This document shows positions 5,579-6,165 of a stretch of DNA of 6,165 nucleotides, in pieces. The notes under the pieces are model-generated. The model ran no database searches, was not told the DNA's origin, and was given only the letters and a program-made list of their open reading frames with translations. The position numbers and the translations under genes were made by a program. This DNA comes from JBJHCA01 sp050485785 (GTDB taxonomy: Bacteria > Bacteroidota > Bacteroidia > Chitinophagales > Saprospiraceae): NCBI GenBank assembly GCA_050485785.1, contig JBJHCA010000122.1, forward strand, positions 1-6,165. Reading direction: 5' to 3'. Positions within the stretch are counted from its first letter, which is position 1. Each line of letters begins with the position of its first letter.

Positions 5579-5893
5579 TCAAAACATATCCAGGGCAAAC
5601 CGGGCCTCTTCACTCATCAATTCCTTGTTCCATGGCGGGTCATACACTACGTTGAGCTCAACATCACGCACACCCTCCACAGTCATTACTTTTTGCTGAA
5701 CCTCCATGGGAAGGGCATCTGCAACGGGGCACATGGGCGATGTCAGCGTCATTTCTATGTACACTTCTCCGCTATCCTTCACCTCAATCTGATATATCAG
5801 TCCCAATTCGTAGATGTCCACCGGAATTTCGGGGTCATATACGGTTTTTATGGCCGTAATGATTCGTTCTCTTATTTCCTCTTTCTCAATCAT
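5579..5893 (-). CDS. SUF system Fe-S assembly protein, DUF59/MIP18 family (SufT/PaaD-like)
   Basis: A 104-residue cytosolic protein of the MIP18 (DUF59) family, whose SUF-associated members help in maturation or delivery of Fe-S clusters. Visible signatures: YDPEIPVDIYELGLIY (residues 19-34), the MTLTSPMCPVAD core with the conserved Cys55, VEGV near residue 75, and VVYDPPWNKELMSEEAR towards the C-terminus, which is the form typical of SUF-operon members. It spans the whole family length. The ATG at 5893 lies only 3 nt after the sufE stop, without a strong ribosome site, so translation is probably coupled. The Rrf2 gene follows after 49 bp. Exact biochemical role in this organism is not readable from sequence; the family and pathway assignment is firm. 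Confidence 0.93.
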   Translation of the reverse strand: MIEKEEIRERIITAIKTVYDPEIPVDIYELGLIYQIEVKDSGEVYIEMTLTSPMCPVADALPMEVQQKVMTVEGVRDVELNVVYDPPWNKELMSEEARFALDMF

Positions 5894-5896
5894 AAC

Positions 5897-6165
5897 CTAG
5901 GCTTCAAATTGGCTTGCCTGCAAGGCAACACCATACATTTTCATTTGTTTGATCATGTTCACCAATCCATTGGAGCGGGTTGGTGACAAGTGCTCTCTGA
6001 GGCCAATGCGATCGATAAACCACAGCTCAGCTCGGGCAATATCATCCGGTTTGTGGTTCGACAATACCCTCACCAGCAGTGCAATGATGCCTTTGGTGAT
6101 CACGGCATCACTGTCGGCGGTGAACACCACCCGCTCATCCTCCATGGCTGCGTGCAGCCATACCC
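5897..6165 (-). CDS. sufE: SufE cysteine-desulfurase sulfur acceptor, C-terminal part (5' end outside window)
   Basis: The frame stays open to the right edge, so the Met at 6145 is internal and the gene continues beyond 6165. SufE takes persulfide sulfur from the cysteine desulfurase SufS and passes it to the SufBCD scaffold in the cytosol. The 88 visible residues match the family C-terminal two thirds: VWLHA, then FTADSDAVITKGIIALLVRVLS, the FIDRIGLREHLSPTRSNGL segment, and a terminal helix with Met/Lys. Compared with E. coli SufE (138 aa, active Cys51 just before QSQVW), about 50 residues are missing, and the catalytic cysteine should lie only a few codons outside the window. The stop is 3 nt before the DUF59 gene, as expected for one transcript. 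Confidence 0.93.
   Translation of the reverse strand, partial: VWLHAAMEDERVVFTADSDAVITKGIIALLVRVLSNHKPDDIARAELWFIDRIGLREHLSPTRSNGLVNMIKQMKMYGVALQASQFEA

Noticed and set aside
5530..5613. Longer Rrf2 gene starting at the ATG at 5613
   Set aside because: It would overlap the end of the DUF59 gene and add a 28-residue tail unlike the family; the Met at 5529 begins the conserved Rrf2 N-terminus and has purine-rich sites directly upstream.
6143..6145. ATG at 6145 (- strand) as a real start of an 82-residue protein
   Set aside because: The frame continues upstream with VWLHA, a conserved SufE segment, so this Met is internal and the gene is cut by the window edge.

Overview
The window looks like chromosomal DNA of a member of the Bacteroidota. 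The supporting signs are a copper/silver RND efflux locus in the order pump, outer-membrane factor, adaptor; an adaptor carrying a DUF3347-type C-terminus; a four-helix-bundle (23S rRNA intervening-sequence-type) gene; A-rich leaders with weak Shine-Dalgarno sites; and a SUF iron-sulfur operon tail in the order sufE, DUF59 gene. Genus cannot be read from this sequence.

Layout. Positions 1-4761 (+ strand) hold a compact operon: the C-terminal ~400 residues of a CusA-type RND pump (its start lies left of the window), a TolC/CusC-type outer-membrane factor with a methionine-rich insert (4-nt overlap with the pump gene), a small AT-rich four-helix-bundle gene, and a CusB-type adaptor that overlaps it by 14 nt. 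Positions 4762-5049 are a convergent, apparently non-coding gap with small hairpins; a better terminator-like structure (5044-5082) overlaps the end of the next gene. Positions 5050-6165 (- strand) hold, in transcription order, the 3' part of sufE (truncated by the right edge), a DUF59/MIP18-type SUF assembly gene, and an Rrf2-family regulator with three cysteines.

How the genes work together. Pump, adaptor and outer-membrane factor should form a tripartite efflux channel spanning both membranes. Cu(I)/Ag(I) is the inferred substrate, because methionine- and cysteine-type soft-metal sites are visible in all three proteins. No CusF-type chaperone gene is visible; the two extra metal-binding-type modules on the adaptor may do that job. 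The opposing operon builds Fe-S clusters, and its last gene probably encodes a cluster-sensing regulator. Copper is known to damage Fe-S enzymes, so the neighbourhood makes physiological sense, but nothing in the sequence shows co-regulation.

No clearly new biological system was found. The most notable points are the methionine-rich loop in the outer-membrane factor, the adaptor with putative metal sites at both ends, the Lys-to-Cys change at the expected proton-relay position of the pump, the foreign-looking four-helix-bundle gene inside the operon, and the C-x9-C-x5-C regulator at the end of the SUF genes.
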